A DNA stretch of 64,000 nucleotides from assembly GCF_016862955.1 (NCBI RefSeq), contig NZ_BONY01000007.1, positions 144,562 through 208,561 on the forward strand, in the 5' to 3' direction. A program made the translations under genes and the position numbers. Every line of letters starts with the position of its first letter. The stretch's first letter is position 1. Under the pieces are notes generated by a model that did not search any database, was not told where the DNA came from, and saw nothing but the letters and a program-made list of their open reading frames with translations. Shown here piece by piece: positions 19,643 to 28,077 of the stretch. Source of the stretch: Rhizocola hellebori. Its GTDB lineage: Bacteria > Actinomycetota > Actinomycetes > Mycobacteriales > Micromonosporaceae.

Positions 19643-21886
19643 GTGTGGCTATTGCGTCGCCGCGTCCCCATGCGGATGCAACTCAACACGGTCGAATGCG
19701 GAGCAGCCTGCCTGGCGATGGTGCTGTCGTACTTCCGGCGCAACACCTCCATCGCCGAATGCAGACCACTTTGTGGCGGTGGCAGGGGCGGGGTCAGCGC
19801 CGCCGCGATCGCCTCCGCTGCGCGCGAGTTCGGCATGACGGCCCGCGGCTACCGTCCCGCACCGGAGTTGTTCGGCAACATTCCGCTGCCTGCCATCGCG
19901 CACTGGGAACGCAATCACTACGTCGTCATAGAGCGCTGGTCGCCCCGCTCCGTGGACATCGTCGACCCGGCTTGGGGCCGGCGAACCCTGAGCCGCCGTG
20001 AATTTGACAACAGTGTCTCGGAAGCCGTGCTCGTCATGCAGCCCGGCGATGCTTTCGAACGCCGAGGGAAGACCGCCGAGCCGTCCACCGGCCGCAGACT
20101 GTTCGCCACCATGACGAGCCTGCCCGGCATCCGCCGCGTCATGGCGCAAATCCTGATCGTGACCGTGCTGCTGCAGCTATTCGGCCTGGCGCTGCCCATC
20201 GCCACCAAGCTGATCGTCGACAACGCCTTCGGCGCGCAGCAGAACACGGTCGTCGTGGTGATCGGGCTTGCGCTGGCGGTGACCGTTCTGGCCCAGGTGG
20301 TGGCCACCTATCTGAGATACATGCTGCTGATCTATCTGCAGGGAAGGCTGGACTGGCATCTTCTCACCGGTTTCGCCGAACACATCTTCCGCCTGCGGCT
20401 GCGCTTCTTCCACCAGCGCACCACCGGCGACATCGCGGTGCGCCTGGGAAGCATTGGCACGCTGAGGGACATGCTGGCCAACCAGACCATGACCGCGATC
20501 CTGGACGCGACACTTCTGCTCATCTACGTAGGGCTGATGTTCGTCTTCGACGCTCTCCTGGCCGCGGTGGTCGTGGGTGTGCTGGCCACTCAGATGGTGG
20601 TCGTGGCGATGTTGCGGGGCCGAGTCCGGGATCTGATGGCGCGTAGCGTCATCGCGCAGTCCCGGGTGCAGGAATACATGGTGCAGACGCTGTCGGGCAT
20701 CGCGACGGTCAAGGCCACCGGAGCCGAGGCACACACCGCGGCCGAGACTTCCGAACGGCTGACCGCGTGGACAATGGCGACACTGCGCCGTGGCCATCTT
20801 GTCGCAGGCATGGAGACCTATTCCGGCGCCGTGCGGTCGTTGACTCCACTTCTGGTGTTGTGGCTGGGAATATGGCGGGTCATGGACGGCCAGCTCAGCC
20901 TGGGCACACTGGTGGGATTCATCTGGCTGGCCGGCGCTGTGCTCGGGCCGGTTGCCACGCTTGCGGGAAACTGGCAACGGCTGCAGATGGCCGGCATCTT
21001 GCTGGAGCGGCTCGGCGACGTGCTGCGTGAGCCCGGCGAGCCGACCGGTGCGCTTGCGCCACCGCCGTCGAAGCTCAAAGGATCGACCATCGAATTGCGC
21101 AACGTGTCCTATCGGTACGACGAGCACGGCCGGTCCGCGCTCGACGACGTGTCATTCACCGTCGAGCCCGGCGCGCGGGTCGCGATCGTGGGGCGCAGCG
21201 GTGCCGGCAAGAGCACGTTGGCCATGCTGCTGCTCGGTCTGTATCAGCCGACGGGCGGGCAGCTTATGTACGAAGGCGTTCCCTACTCGCAGTTGGACGT
21301 GCGGGCGCTTCGGCGTCGCTTCGGTGCAGTGGTTCAGGAACATTTCACCATTCGCGGCACCGTGCTGGAGAACATCGCGTTCGCCCATCCGGACGCATCG
21401 ACGGATGACATCCTTTGGGCCGCACGGATCGCCGAGGTCGATGACGAGGTGAGCGAGCTGCCGCTCAAGTACGACACTCCGCTGGCCGAACGCGGCGTGG
21501 GCCTCTCCGGTGGGCAGCTGCAGCGTCTGGCCATCGCGCGTGCGCTGGTCGGCCGGCCATCGCTGCTCATCCTCGACGAGGCGACCAGCCATCTCGACGG
21601 CGAGACCGAACAGCGCATCGTGGCCAATCTGCGCGAAGTCGCCTGTACTCAGATCGTGATTGCGCATCGGTTGAGTACCATCCGCAACGCGGATCTGATC
21701 ATCGTGCTTCACGACGGGCAGGTCATCGAGTCGGGTAGCCACAGCGAGCTGGTGGAGGCCGGCGGCCCCTATTCGGCATTGGTGGCCGCACAGATCGGCC
21801 TTGCCGCCGCGGACGACGGGACTGCCTCGGAGGAGGATTGCAGCCCGCTTTCGTCATTGCTGAGCATGTTCGAAGTCGAGCCCTGA
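19643..21886 (+). CDS. C39-peptidase ABC exporter (bacteriocin-processing type)
   Basis: 747 residues from GTG with GAGGAG eight bases upstream. Residues 10-130 are a C39 cysteine peptidase with its triad visible: Cys19 in VECGAACLAMVL, His92 in HWERNHYVV, Asp108 in IVDPAWG. Then six membrane segments (about 150-430) and an ATP-binding domain (GRSGAGKST, LSGGQLQRLAIARAL, LLILDEATSHLD). Such transporters cut double-glycine leaders from ribosomal peptides while exporting them. In this NRPS operon the natural cargo would be the glycopeptide, so either the peptidase is vestigial in role or a leader peptide lies elsewhere. Last gene of the operon; followed by a terminator hairpin. Confidence 0.9.
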   Translation: MWLLRRRVPMRMQLNTVECGAACLAMVLSYFRRNTSIAECRPLCGGGRGGVSAAAIASAAREFGMTARGYRPAPELFGNIPLPAIAHWERNHYVVIERWSPRSVDIVDPAWGRRTLSRREFDNSVSEAVLVMQPGDAFERRGKTAEPSTGRRLFATMTSLPGIRRVMAQILIVTVLLQLFGLALPIATKLIVDNAFGAQQNTVVVVIGLALAVTVLAQVVATYLRYMLLIYLQGRLDWHLLTGFAEHIFRLRLRFFHQRTTGDIAVRLGSIGTLRDMLANQTMTAILDATLLLIYVGLMFVFDALLAAVVVGVLATQMVVVAMLRGRVRDLMARSVIAQSRVQEYMVQTLSGIATVKATGAEAHTAAETSERLTAWTMATLRRGHLVAGMETYSGAVRSLTPLLVLWLGIWRVMDGQLSLGTLVGFIWLAGAVLGPVATLAGNWQRLQMAGILLERLGDVLREPGEPTGALAPPPSKLKGSTIELRNVSYRYDEHGRSALDDVSFTVEPGARVAIVGRSGAGKSTLAMLLLGLYQPTGGQLMYEGVPYSQLDVRALRRRFGAVVQEHFTIRGTVLENIAFAHPDASTDDILWAARIAEVDDEVSELPLKYDTPLAERGVGLSGGQLQRLAIARALVGRPSLLILDEATSHLDGETEQRIVANLREVACTQIVIAHRLSTIRNADLIIVLHDGQVIESGSHSELVEAGGPYSALVAAQIGLAAADDGTASEEDCSPLSSLLSMFEVEP

Positions 21887-21897
21887 CCCAACGAAAT

Positions 21898-21925
21898 ACC
21901 CGGCACCGATCGCTCGGTGCCGGGT
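21898..21925. terminator. Bidirectional terminator hairpin
   Basis: A perfect 12-base stem (ACCCGGCACCGA against TCGGTGCCGGGT) with loop TCGC lies between the convergent genes ending at 21886 and 21933. There is no T-run, as is common in actinomycetes. Confidence 0.75.
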
Positions 21926-21932
21926 GGATGGC

Positions 21933-22373
21933 TCAGTCCTTGCCAGGCTCGGCCGTGCGCTGCCAGGCACTCGCGAACTCGTCGCGCAGCGCGCCGTCGC
22001 CCTCGAAGTTGAATACAGTCTTGGCTTCGAAGGCGCACACCGGCATCCGGTTCACCATGCACGTGACCTGCAGCTCTGCCACGAGAGACCGGTCGTCGGC
22101 GGACATGGTGCCTATACCGCTGGCGGACGCCTCCATGCCCCCGCAGGCCGCGAACTTGGGCGACTCCGCCTGTATCCTGTAGGCCTTCTGATCGGGGCTA
22201 TGCACGAGGGTCATCGTCTGCGGAACGCCTTCGCGGTCCACCGACTGCCAGGTGCCCGAGATGTCTGGACCTGCCGTGGCACCGGTCGGCACGGCAACTG
22301 AAGCAACCGAAGCGGCGATGACCACCACTGTCGCCATGACGATCCTGCGTAGCATCACGCCTGAACGTGCCAT
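21933..22373 (-). CDS. Small exported protein, unknown function
   Basis: 146 residues. Signal peptide: MLRRI, then a hydrophobic stretch ending VPTGATAG. The mature part starts DISGTWQSVDREGVPQ, resembling lipocalin-like or DUF-type small beta proteins, with three to four Cys that could form disulfides (FAACGG, VTCMVNRMPVCAF). RBS AAGGGAG before ATG. It is convergent with the NRPS operon and separated from it by a hairpin. Function unknown. Confidence 0.75.
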   Translation of the reverse strand: MARSGVMLRRIVMATVVVIAASVASVAVPTGATAGPDISGTWQSVDREGVPQTMTLVHSPDQKAYRIQAESPKFAACGGMEASASGIGTMSADDRSLVAELQVTCMVNRMPVCAFEAKTVFNFEGDGALRDEFASAWQRTAEPGKD

Positions 22374-22481
22374 GGAATCTCCCTTCTCAGAGCTATCCGC
22401 GAATCCAGATGTGTCGACATCATAAGCCCGCTTCGAGGCGAGTAACCAGTGGTCAACTTCGATTAATGAGTTGTGCTTCTA

Positions 22482-23474
22482 CTACGTTCGCGAAACCGCC
22501 ACCGGTTTGCCCGTGATTCGCGACTCGGTGGCCGCCTCGGCGATCAGCATCGCCGCGAGTGAATCGTGGGCCGTGCATTCGGCTTGCGCTTGTCCGGCGG
22601 CGACGCGCAGAAAGGCCCGCAGCTCAGCCTCGTATGCCAGGGCGAATCGTTCCAAGAATCCTGGATATGGCTCGCCAGTCGGCTGGCTCGACGCCGGTGC
22701 GGCGATCAACGGCGCGCGATCGTCGAGCCCCGCCACGAGAGTGTTCTTCGAGCCGCACACCTCCAGGCGCACGTCGTAACCAGCGCCGTTGTAACGCGTG
22801 GCCGTGCACACAGCCAGGGTCCCGTCATCGAGGGTGAGCAAAGCCATGCCCGTATCCACGTCGGACGCCTCGGTGAAGAACGCGTCACCGCGGTTGGCGC
22901 CCGTGGCGTACACCTCGACGACCTCCCGTCCTGTGACGAACCGGATCGCGTCGAAGTCGTGCACCGAACAGTCCCGAAAGATCCCTCCGGAAGTCGGTAC
23001 GTATGACGCATGCGGCGGTGCGGCATCGCTGGTGCAGGCGCGCAGAGTGTGTAGCCAGCCAAGCTCGCCCGCGCGCACGGCGTCTCTGATCGCGAGGTAT
23101 CCGGGGTCGAACCTTCGTTGGAAACCGACCTGGACGGGGACGTCGGTCGCAGCCAGATCTGCTACGAGTGCGCGGCTGGACGCCAGATCCGCCGCGAGCG
23201 GCTTTTCGCAGAAAACCGGTACCCGATGTCCCACCGCCCGCCGGACAAGCCCGTCATGGGCGGGGGTGACCGCAGCGACCACGATCGCGTCGAGCCCGCT
23301 GGCGAACAGATCATCAACGGTGGCCACCGCTTTGGCGCCTATCTCGTCGGCCACGGCCTGCGCCCGCGCGGGATCAAGGTCGGCGATGAGGATCTGTTCG
23401 GCCTCCGGCAACCTCCCGAGCATCCGCGCGTGCACCATGCCCATCCGACCTACGCCGATCAGACCGACCTTCAT
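22482..23474 (-). CDS. Gfo/Idh/MocA oxidoreductase (inositol/sugar dehydrogenase-like)
   Basis: 330 residues. N-terminal Rossmann motif GLIGVGRMGMVHAR; FCEKPLAADL contains the conserved Glu-Lys-Pro of the family; GGIFRDCSVHDFD holds the catalytic Asp/His region. Best resembles inositol 2-dehydrogenases. Such an oxidoreductase and a DegT aminotransferase (25287, on the other side of the C-T NRPS) often work together to oxidise then aminate a sugar or cyclitol. ATG at 23474 has AGGTGGGA upstream. Divergent from the NRPS gene at 23574. Confidence 0.88.
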   Translation of the reverse strand: MKVGLIGVGRMGMVHARMLGRLPEAEQILIADLDPARAQAVADEIGAKAVATVDDLFASGLDAIVVAAVTPAHDGLVRRAVGHRVPVFCEKPLAADLASSRALVADLAATDVPVQVGFQRRFDPGYLAIRDAVRAGELGWLHTLRACTSDAAPPHASYVPTSGGIFRDCSVHDFDAIRFVTGREVVEVYATGANRGDAFFTEASDVDTGMALLTLDDGTLAVCTATRYNGAGYDVRLEVCGSKNTLVAGLDDRAPLIAAPASSQPTGEPYPGFLERFALAYEAELRAFLRVAAGQAQAECTAHDSLAAMLIAEAATESRITGKPVAVSRT

Positions 23475-23573
23475 CCCGTCCCACCTCACCATGCCTATTG
23501 CGCCTCGATGCCCGACATCATAGATTCGAAAATCCGGATATTCATCGGCGCGTTGGTGGCGGAAGGTCGATCG

Positions 23574-25202
23574 ATGGGCGAGGCGGACAGCCTAGGTGGC
23601 CGGACGGAGCTCCTGTCGAGCAACCAGCTGCGAATGTGGCTGTATTGCCAGGCATTGCCCAAGACGCCGACCTTTCACGGCCCGGTCGCCGTGCGCCTGG
23701 ACGGCCCACTACACGCTGCCGGTTTGTCGGCTGCGGTGGACCGCCTCGCCGCTCGCCATGAGATCTTGCGAACCCGTTTCCCTATCGTCGGCCACGCGCC
23801 GGTTCAGCTCATTGAGGGCAGCGCACGCGTGCGTGTCTCGTGGGTGGACCTCACACACTTGCCACCGTCCACTCGGGACGGAACCGTACTGGGGCTGATG
23901 GACCGAATTGCGGACCACGGCTTCGACTATGCCTCGGCTCCCGCATGGAGTGTCGTGATTGTCCGCTTGACCCCAGTGCAACATGTCTTGGCGCTCACGG
24001 CCCATCACATGATCGTCGATCTATGGTCGATCGGCCTCATGATCGACGAGTTGTGCGACCTTTACCGCACAGCGTCTACGGGCTTGCCATCGGACCTGCC
24101 GCCGGCGCCACTGCAGCAGGCGGCGCTGGCGGCCCAGCAACGCGATCGTCTGTCGCGCGCGCGGACAATCGCCCGGCAGCAGTGGTGGCGTCAGCACCTC
24201 AACGGAATACCAGCGGCGCGGCTGGTACCTGACCGTCCATCACCCAGCGTTCCACGCCTGACCAGCGACGTCTACCAGACCCAGCTCGACCCAGGTCTGA
24301 GCGAGGACATCCGTGCCCTGTCGAAAGACTTGGGCGCGACCGTCTATGCCACGACATTCAGCGCGCTGGCGGTGCTTCTCGCCAGATGGTGCGACCAGAC
24401 CGAGTTCTCGGTCGTCTCCAACACCTCCGGCCGGCTCGGAAGAGACGCAGAGCAGGTCGTCGGCACGCCGGTCGAATACCTGATCGTGCGCCTGGACACC
24501 GCAGGCGACCCCACGTATCGCGACCTGGTCACGCGCATCGGGGAGGCCGCGCTGGAGGCGTTCGACCATATGCTTCCGCTGGACGACATGGTGCAAGCCA
24601 TCGATCCCGGCCGGCAGTTGTGGCCCAGTCCGTTGCGTCAGCTGGGTTTCGCGGTACTCAACACGCCACGCGCGACACCGTCGTTGCCCGACGTCGATCT
24701 CAGCCCGCTGACGTCGATCGCCCCGTTCACCGAGGTGGGCATCTCGGAAGGCGAGCTGTGGGTGGAGATCTTCGAGGCGGGCTCAGGCCCGCTGGGCATC
24801 CGCTGGCAGTTTGGCACGGGTCTTTTCGAGCCCTCGTCAGCACAAGCGGCAGTGCAGGCGCTGACGGATGTGCTCGCCGAGGCGATGACGGGTCCCGACC
24901 GGCGGCTTTCGGAGTTTGCTGTTTCCTATCGGCCGCAGCCTGTCGCCGCTGCAGTCGCTCCATCCTCGACACCGGACGACATTGTGGTCGAGTCGGTCAA
25001 GGCCGCTGTCGCGCATGTGCTAGGCGTTGACCCTGTTGCCGAGCGCGACAATTTCTTCTTGCTTGGTGGGGGTACCGCCGACGCCGTCGCGATGGCGGGA
25101 ATCCTGTCCACCCAATGGAATGTCGAGCTGGGGGCGCTGGAGGTGGAACTGGCGCCCACGATCAGGGGGATTGCCGTTGCCGTGGCGCGCAGAATGTCCT
25201 AA
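23574..25202 (+). CDS. NRPS C-T with Thr in place of carrier Ser
   Basis: 542 residues. C domain from LLSSNQLRMW with intact HHMIVDLWS (HHxxxD kept, Gly replaced by Leu), then RDNFFLLGGGTADAVAMAG, a carrier whose normal LGGxS reads LGGGT. The phosphopantetheine attachment Ser is missing, so this carrier is probably not primed unless Thr serves. Start chosen at 23574 because GGAAGG lies seven bases upstream; ATG at 23508 is in frame and possible. A half-site ATCCGGATAT at 23532-23541 lies in the divergent promoter region. Confidence 0.85.
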   Translation: MGEADSLGGRTELLSSNQLRMWLYCQALPKTPTFHGPVAVRLDGPLHAAGLSAAVDRLAARHEILRTRFPIVGHAPVQLIEGSARVRVSWVDLTHLPPSTRDGTVLGLMDRIADHGFDYASAPAWSVVIVRLTPVQHVLALTAHHMIVDLWSIGLMIDELCDLYRTASTGLPSDLPPAPLQQAALAAQQRDRLSRARTIARQQWWRQHLNGIPAARLVPDRPSPSVPRLTSDVYQTQLDPGLSEDIRALSKDLGATVYATTFSALAVLLARWCDQTEFSVVSNTSGRLGRDAEQVVGTPVEYLIVRLDTAGDPTYRDLVTRIGEAALEAFDHMLPLDDMVQAIDPGRQLWPSPLRQLGFAVLNTPRATPSLPDVDLSPLTSIAPFTEVGISEGELWVEIFEAGSGPLGIRWQFGTGLFEPSSAQAAVQALTDVLAEAMTGPDRRLSEFAVSYRPQPVAAAVAPSSTPDDIVVESVKAAVAHVLGVDPVAERDNFFLLGGGTADAVAMAGILSTQWNVELGALEVELAPTIRGIAVAVARRMS

Positions 25203-25255
25203 GTAGACGTTGGTGGAGCTGGCGTAATTGGTGGGCTCGGCGTTATGTTACCTAA

Positions 25256-25273
25256 TATCCGCTTAACCGAATG
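25256..25273. promoter_or_regulatory. Operator-like inverted repeat before aminotransferase
   Basis: TATCCGC-TTAA-CCGAATG, 13 bases upstream of the ATG at 25287. It matches the repeat class found before merA and the other mercury-region genes (7-base arms, 4-base AT-rich centre), with two substitutions from a perfect palindrome. Confidence 0.6.
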
Positions 25274-25286
25274 CAGGAGCGGCCCC

Positions 25287-26573
25287 ATGACAACATCCCC
25301 TCTTGCCGTCCATGGCGGCGAACCGGTGCGCACCAAGCCTTGGCCGGCATGGCCGCAAAGCACTCCAGCCACGCTATCCATGCTCGGCGAGGTGCTGGAG
25401 TCGGGTCGGTGGGCGATCAGCGCACCCTATGCCGGCGCGCGCAGCTTCGAGCGGCGGTTCAGTGACGCGTTCTGCCTGTTCAACGCCTGCCGCTTCTGCG
25501 TACCGACCTCAAGCGGCACCACGAGTCTGATGGTGGCATTGGAGGCGTGCGGCGTAGGTGCGGGTGACGAGGTCATTATTCCGGGTCTGACATGGGTGGC
25601 CAACGCCTCGGCGGTGGCCGCGGTCAACGCTAAGCCGGTGCTGGCCGACATCCATCCCGAGACACTGTGCATGGACCCCGAGTCCGTGCGCGCGCGTATA
25701 GGCCCGCGCACCAAGGCAATCACGGTGGTCCACCTCTACAGCGCCGTCGCCGATCTGGATGCGCTCGCCTCAATCGCCCGACAGCACGGCCTTGTCCTCA
25801 TCGAGGACTGCGCACAGGTGCATGGCGCCCGATATCGTGATCGCACCGTCGGCACGTTCGGCGCAATGGGAACATTCAGCATGCAGGCGACCAAGGTGCT
25901 CACCAGCGGCGAGGGCGGAGCAGTGATCACCAACGACGCCGATCTTGCGCGGCGCGCCGAGCACTTGCGTGCTGACGGCCGCTGTTACGGCCGCGATACA
26001 CCGGCTGTTGGCACCATGGAACTGGTCGAGACCGCTGACGTGATGGGGCACAACTACTCCCTGTCGGAGTTCCAGTCCGCCGTGCTACTCGCCCAGCTGC
26101 AAATGCTGCCGCAGCAGAACGAGATCCGAGCCCGCAACGCGGCCCTGCTTGATCGCCTGCTCACGAATTGCGGTCTGACTCCACAACTGACCTCTCCGGG
26201 GACGACGAGCCGGACCTACTACCAATACGCGGCACTGCTGCCGCCCGACATGGTGGCGCAGGCCGATCTCGGCACGATTGCCGCCGCGCTGCGCGCGGAG
26301 TTGGGGCTATCCATAGCCGGCGGCTACAGCCCGCTCAACACGAACCGGCTCTACGACCCCCACACGCGCCGCCGCTTCACCGAGCTGGCTGGCCAGGACC
26401 TGTCGATACAGGGCCATTCCCTACCGGTAACCGAAGACATCATCGGACGTCTGCTGACCTTCCATCACGCGGGTCTGCTCGGCGACGAGACCGACATGAA
26501 CGACATCGCAGAAGCCGTGATCAAGGTGGCTGACAATCTTGCCGCGCTGGCAAAGACCGAGCTCAGGGTGTGA
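25287..26573 (+). CDS. DegT/DnrJ/EryC1 aminotransferase (scyllo-inosamine / AHBA-synthase type)
   Basis: 428 residues. PTSSGTTSLMVALEACGVGAGDEVIIPGLTW, LIEDCAQVHGARY and FSMQATKVLTSGEGG (Schiff-base Lys) are the family motifs; the length and the start LAVHGGEPVRTKPWP resemble inosamine aminotransferases and AHBA synthases. Its likely partner is the oxidoreductase at 22482. AGGAG is eight bases before ATG. An operator-like repeat sits in the short promoter, unlike other NRPS-cluster genes, so it may respond to the same regulator as the mercury genes. Confidence 0.9.
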   Translation: MTTSPLAVHGGEPVRTKPWPAWPQSTPATLSMLGEVLESGRWAISAPYAGARSFERRFSDAFCLFNACRFCVPTSSGTTSLMVALEACGVGAGDEVIIPGLTWVANASAVAAVNAKPVLADIHPETLCMDPESVRARIGPRTKAITVVHLYSAVADLDALASIARQHGLVLIEDCAQVHGARYRDRTVGTFGAMGTFSMQATKVLTSGEGGAVITNDADLARRAEHLRADGRCYGRDTPAVGTMELVETADVMGHNYSLSEFQSAVLLAQLQMLPQQNEIRARNAALLDRLLTNCGLTPQLTSPGTTSRTYYQYAALLPPDMVAQADLGTIAAALRAELGLSIAGGYSPLNTNRLYDPHTRRRFTELAGQDLSIQGHSLPVTEDIIGRLLTFHHAGLLGDETDMNDIAEAVIKVADNLAALAKTELRV

Positions 26574-26591
26574 GGGTGCTGCCTGCTGCGG

Positions 26592-27077
26592 GTGTGCGAC
26601 GATCGGCCGGTGAACATACAGAAGGTGTCCACGGTCGCGGAGACCGGTCCGCGGGGAAATATGTTCGTCCCAGTACCTTTCGATCCGGACCGGGTGTGGA
26701 CGGCAAAGGCCAGGCACCACGTCAGAGGAACGATCAACGGTCTGAGCTTCCGGGCGGTGCTGGAAGACCACGATGGCAGGTGGGGGTTCGTGCTGGGGCC
26801 CTCTGCGCTGGGAGGCTTCAGGTTTCCTTCCGGGGACAAGGTGGTGCTCGTTATCGAGCCCGAAGGCCCACAGCGTGATGACCTCGACGAGGACGTCGCG
26901 GCCGCGCTCGACGCCAACCCCGAGGCGGGAGCCTTCTTCGACTCGCTGGCGCAGTTCTACCGAAAGGCATATCTGCGCTGGATCGACGGCACCAAACGCC
27001 GACCCGACGTTCGCGTCGAGCGCATCGATGAGTTGATCCGTCTACTCAAGACCGGGCACAAGGAGCGGCCCAAGTGA
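26592..27077 (+). CDS. DUF1905 / YdeI-like protein
   Basis: 161 residues from GTG at 26592; GTG at 26610 is an alternative. N-terminal part (WTAKARHHVRGTINGLSFRAVLE, GFVLGPSAL) matches DUF1905 beta-barrel proteins, and the C-terminal part (FFDSLAQFYRKAYLRWIDGTKR-PDVRVERIDELIRLLKTGHKERPK) matches the YdeI/OmpD-associated tail. Some relatives are called bacteriocin-protection proteins, though the basis is weak. It follows the aminotransferase by 18 bases and may be co-transcribed. Confidence 0.78.
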   Translation: MCDDRPVNIQKVSTVAETGPRGNMFVPVPFDPDRVWTAKARHHVRGTINGLSFRAVLEDHDGRWGFVLGPSALGGFRFPSGDKVVLVIEPEGPQRDDLDEDVAAALDANPEAGAFFDSLAQFYRKAYLRWIDGTKRRPDVRVERIDELIRLLKTGHKERPK

Positions 27078-27102
27078 TGAAACATGAACCGCGGCACCAC
27101 AA

Positions 27103-27129
27103 GGCGAGCTGGCGTCGTGCCAGCTCGCC
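27103..27129. terminator. Terminator hairpin between convergent genes
   Basis: Perfect 11-base stem GGCGAGCTGGC / GCCAGCTCGCC with loop GTCGT, located between the YdeI-like gene (stop 27077) and DUF169 gene 1 (stop 27148). It marks a boundary between the NRPS cluster and the mercury region. Confidence 0.75.
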
Positions 27130-27147
27130 GATGCCTAGATCGTTTGC

Positions 27148-27882
27148 CTAAGCTTGTGCGGCCGCAGCGTCGAGCGCGGCGACCTCTGCCTTGCGCTGGT
27201 TGTAATACTGCGCCATCTCGTTGTTCGCGGCGACCGTCACGCGAAGTGACTCGACGAACCCGTCGATGCCACCGCCCGGAATGACGGCAAGCATGCTGTC
27301 ATCGGGAACCTCGGTGAACGTGCGCATGCCCTTGCAGCCCAACGACAGCACCGCCCGGCCGTCGTTCATCGCCGAGGGGATGGCCGCACACGCCGGCCGG
27401 CCCGTGGTGCGTACGGGCTCTGACGCCCAGCTTGCTGAGCCGGCGGCCTCGTGGTAGATCATCGCCTGGGCGGGCGTGAGCCACATCAGCACCGCGTCGG
27501 GCTGTTGCGGAAACTCCGCGAGCGGCCCGTAGACGATGCCGGACTTGCTGCCTGGTACACCCGGGATCTTGTCGCCTTCGTCGGGGGAGAGATAGCTGCA
27601 GCCGCACATGGCGTTGACCAGCCCGCCGATTTGTTCCATCACGGGATCGGGAAGCTCGAATCCCATCACCATCGCGCCGATCTGGCACTGGTGGTGCTGC
27701 TCGGCCGAGGCGTAGAAGACCGAGCTCTCCGCGAGCGGCCAGAATCCGCAGCTTGACGGCGACACGCGGGACACCTGCGGCACGAGACTGGGTGCTTCCT
27801 GTACAAACGCCAATGCCACCGGCGGCCTGCCGAGGCCGAGTGTTGTGGTGATTTCGTTTGCTTGCTGTGCAAATTCGGCCAT
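27148..27882 (-). CDS. DUF169 protein, copy 1
   Basis: 244 residues. DUF169 (COG2043) features: PPVALAFV near residue 20, SSCGFWP, HHQCQIGAMVMGF, MCGCSYLSPDEGDKIPG, GRPACAAIP, LGCKGMRTFTEV. The conserved Cys residues suggest a metal or thiol role but the family has no firm function; it is best known from anaerobes and archaea. Two more copies lie at 37239 and 49096. It is divergent from the ankyrin-merB1 pair, with two operator-like repeats in between. Confidence 0.9.
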   Translation of the reverse strand: MAEFAQQANEITTTLGLGRPPVALAFVQEAPSLVPQVSRVSPSSCGFWPLAESSVFYASAEQHHQCQIGAMVMGFELPDPVMEQIGGLVNAMCGCSYLSPDEGDKIPGVPGSKSGIVYGPLAEFPQQPDAVLMWLTPAQAMIYHEAAGSASWASEPVRTTGRPACAAIPSAMNDGRAVLSLGCKGMRTFTEVPDDSMLAVIPGGGIDGFVESLRVTVAANNEMAQYYNQRKAEVAALDAAAAQA

Positions 27883-27904
27883 GACAACCCCTGATCCACA
27901 GATC

Positions 27905-27934
27905 CATTTGGATAGCCGACTGGATAGCCGAATA
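27905..27934. promoter_or_regulatory. Tandem operator-like repeat between DUF169-1 and ankyrin-merB1
   Basis: Two overlapping copies share a middle arm: CATTTGG-ATAG-CCGACTG (27905-27922) and CGACTGG-ATAG-CCGAATA (27917-27934). TAGCCGACTGGATA also occurs at 63650-63662 in front of the PrsW gene. The site is 22 bases upstream of the DUF169 start and could control both directions. Confidence 0.65.
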
Positions 27935-28040
27935 CGTTAGGGGGATCGATATTTGATGTCAATGTGCGAAGTCGTGTCAAGAGCCCAGATCGGCGATCCA
28001 ATTGTCCAGATGGATATTTGTTCCCATCTACGAACGGATC

Positions 28041-28058
28041 AATTAGGCTAGCCAACAC
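28041..28058. promoter_or_regulatory. Weaker operator-like repeat before ankyrin gene
   Basis: AATTAGG-CTAG-CCAACAC lies just upstream of the AGGAG that serves the ankyrin gene. It keeps the GG-CTAG-CC core but the outer bases are degenerate. A separate short inverted repeat, AGATGG...CCATCT, spans 28008-28029. Confidence 0.35.
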
Positions 28059-28077
28059 GCGCGACAGGAGCATGCCC

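Noticed and set aside
23118..23507. Longer N terminus of the C-T NRPS
   Set aside because: It reads through the oxidoreductase gene on the opposite strand; the C domain begins normally after 23574.
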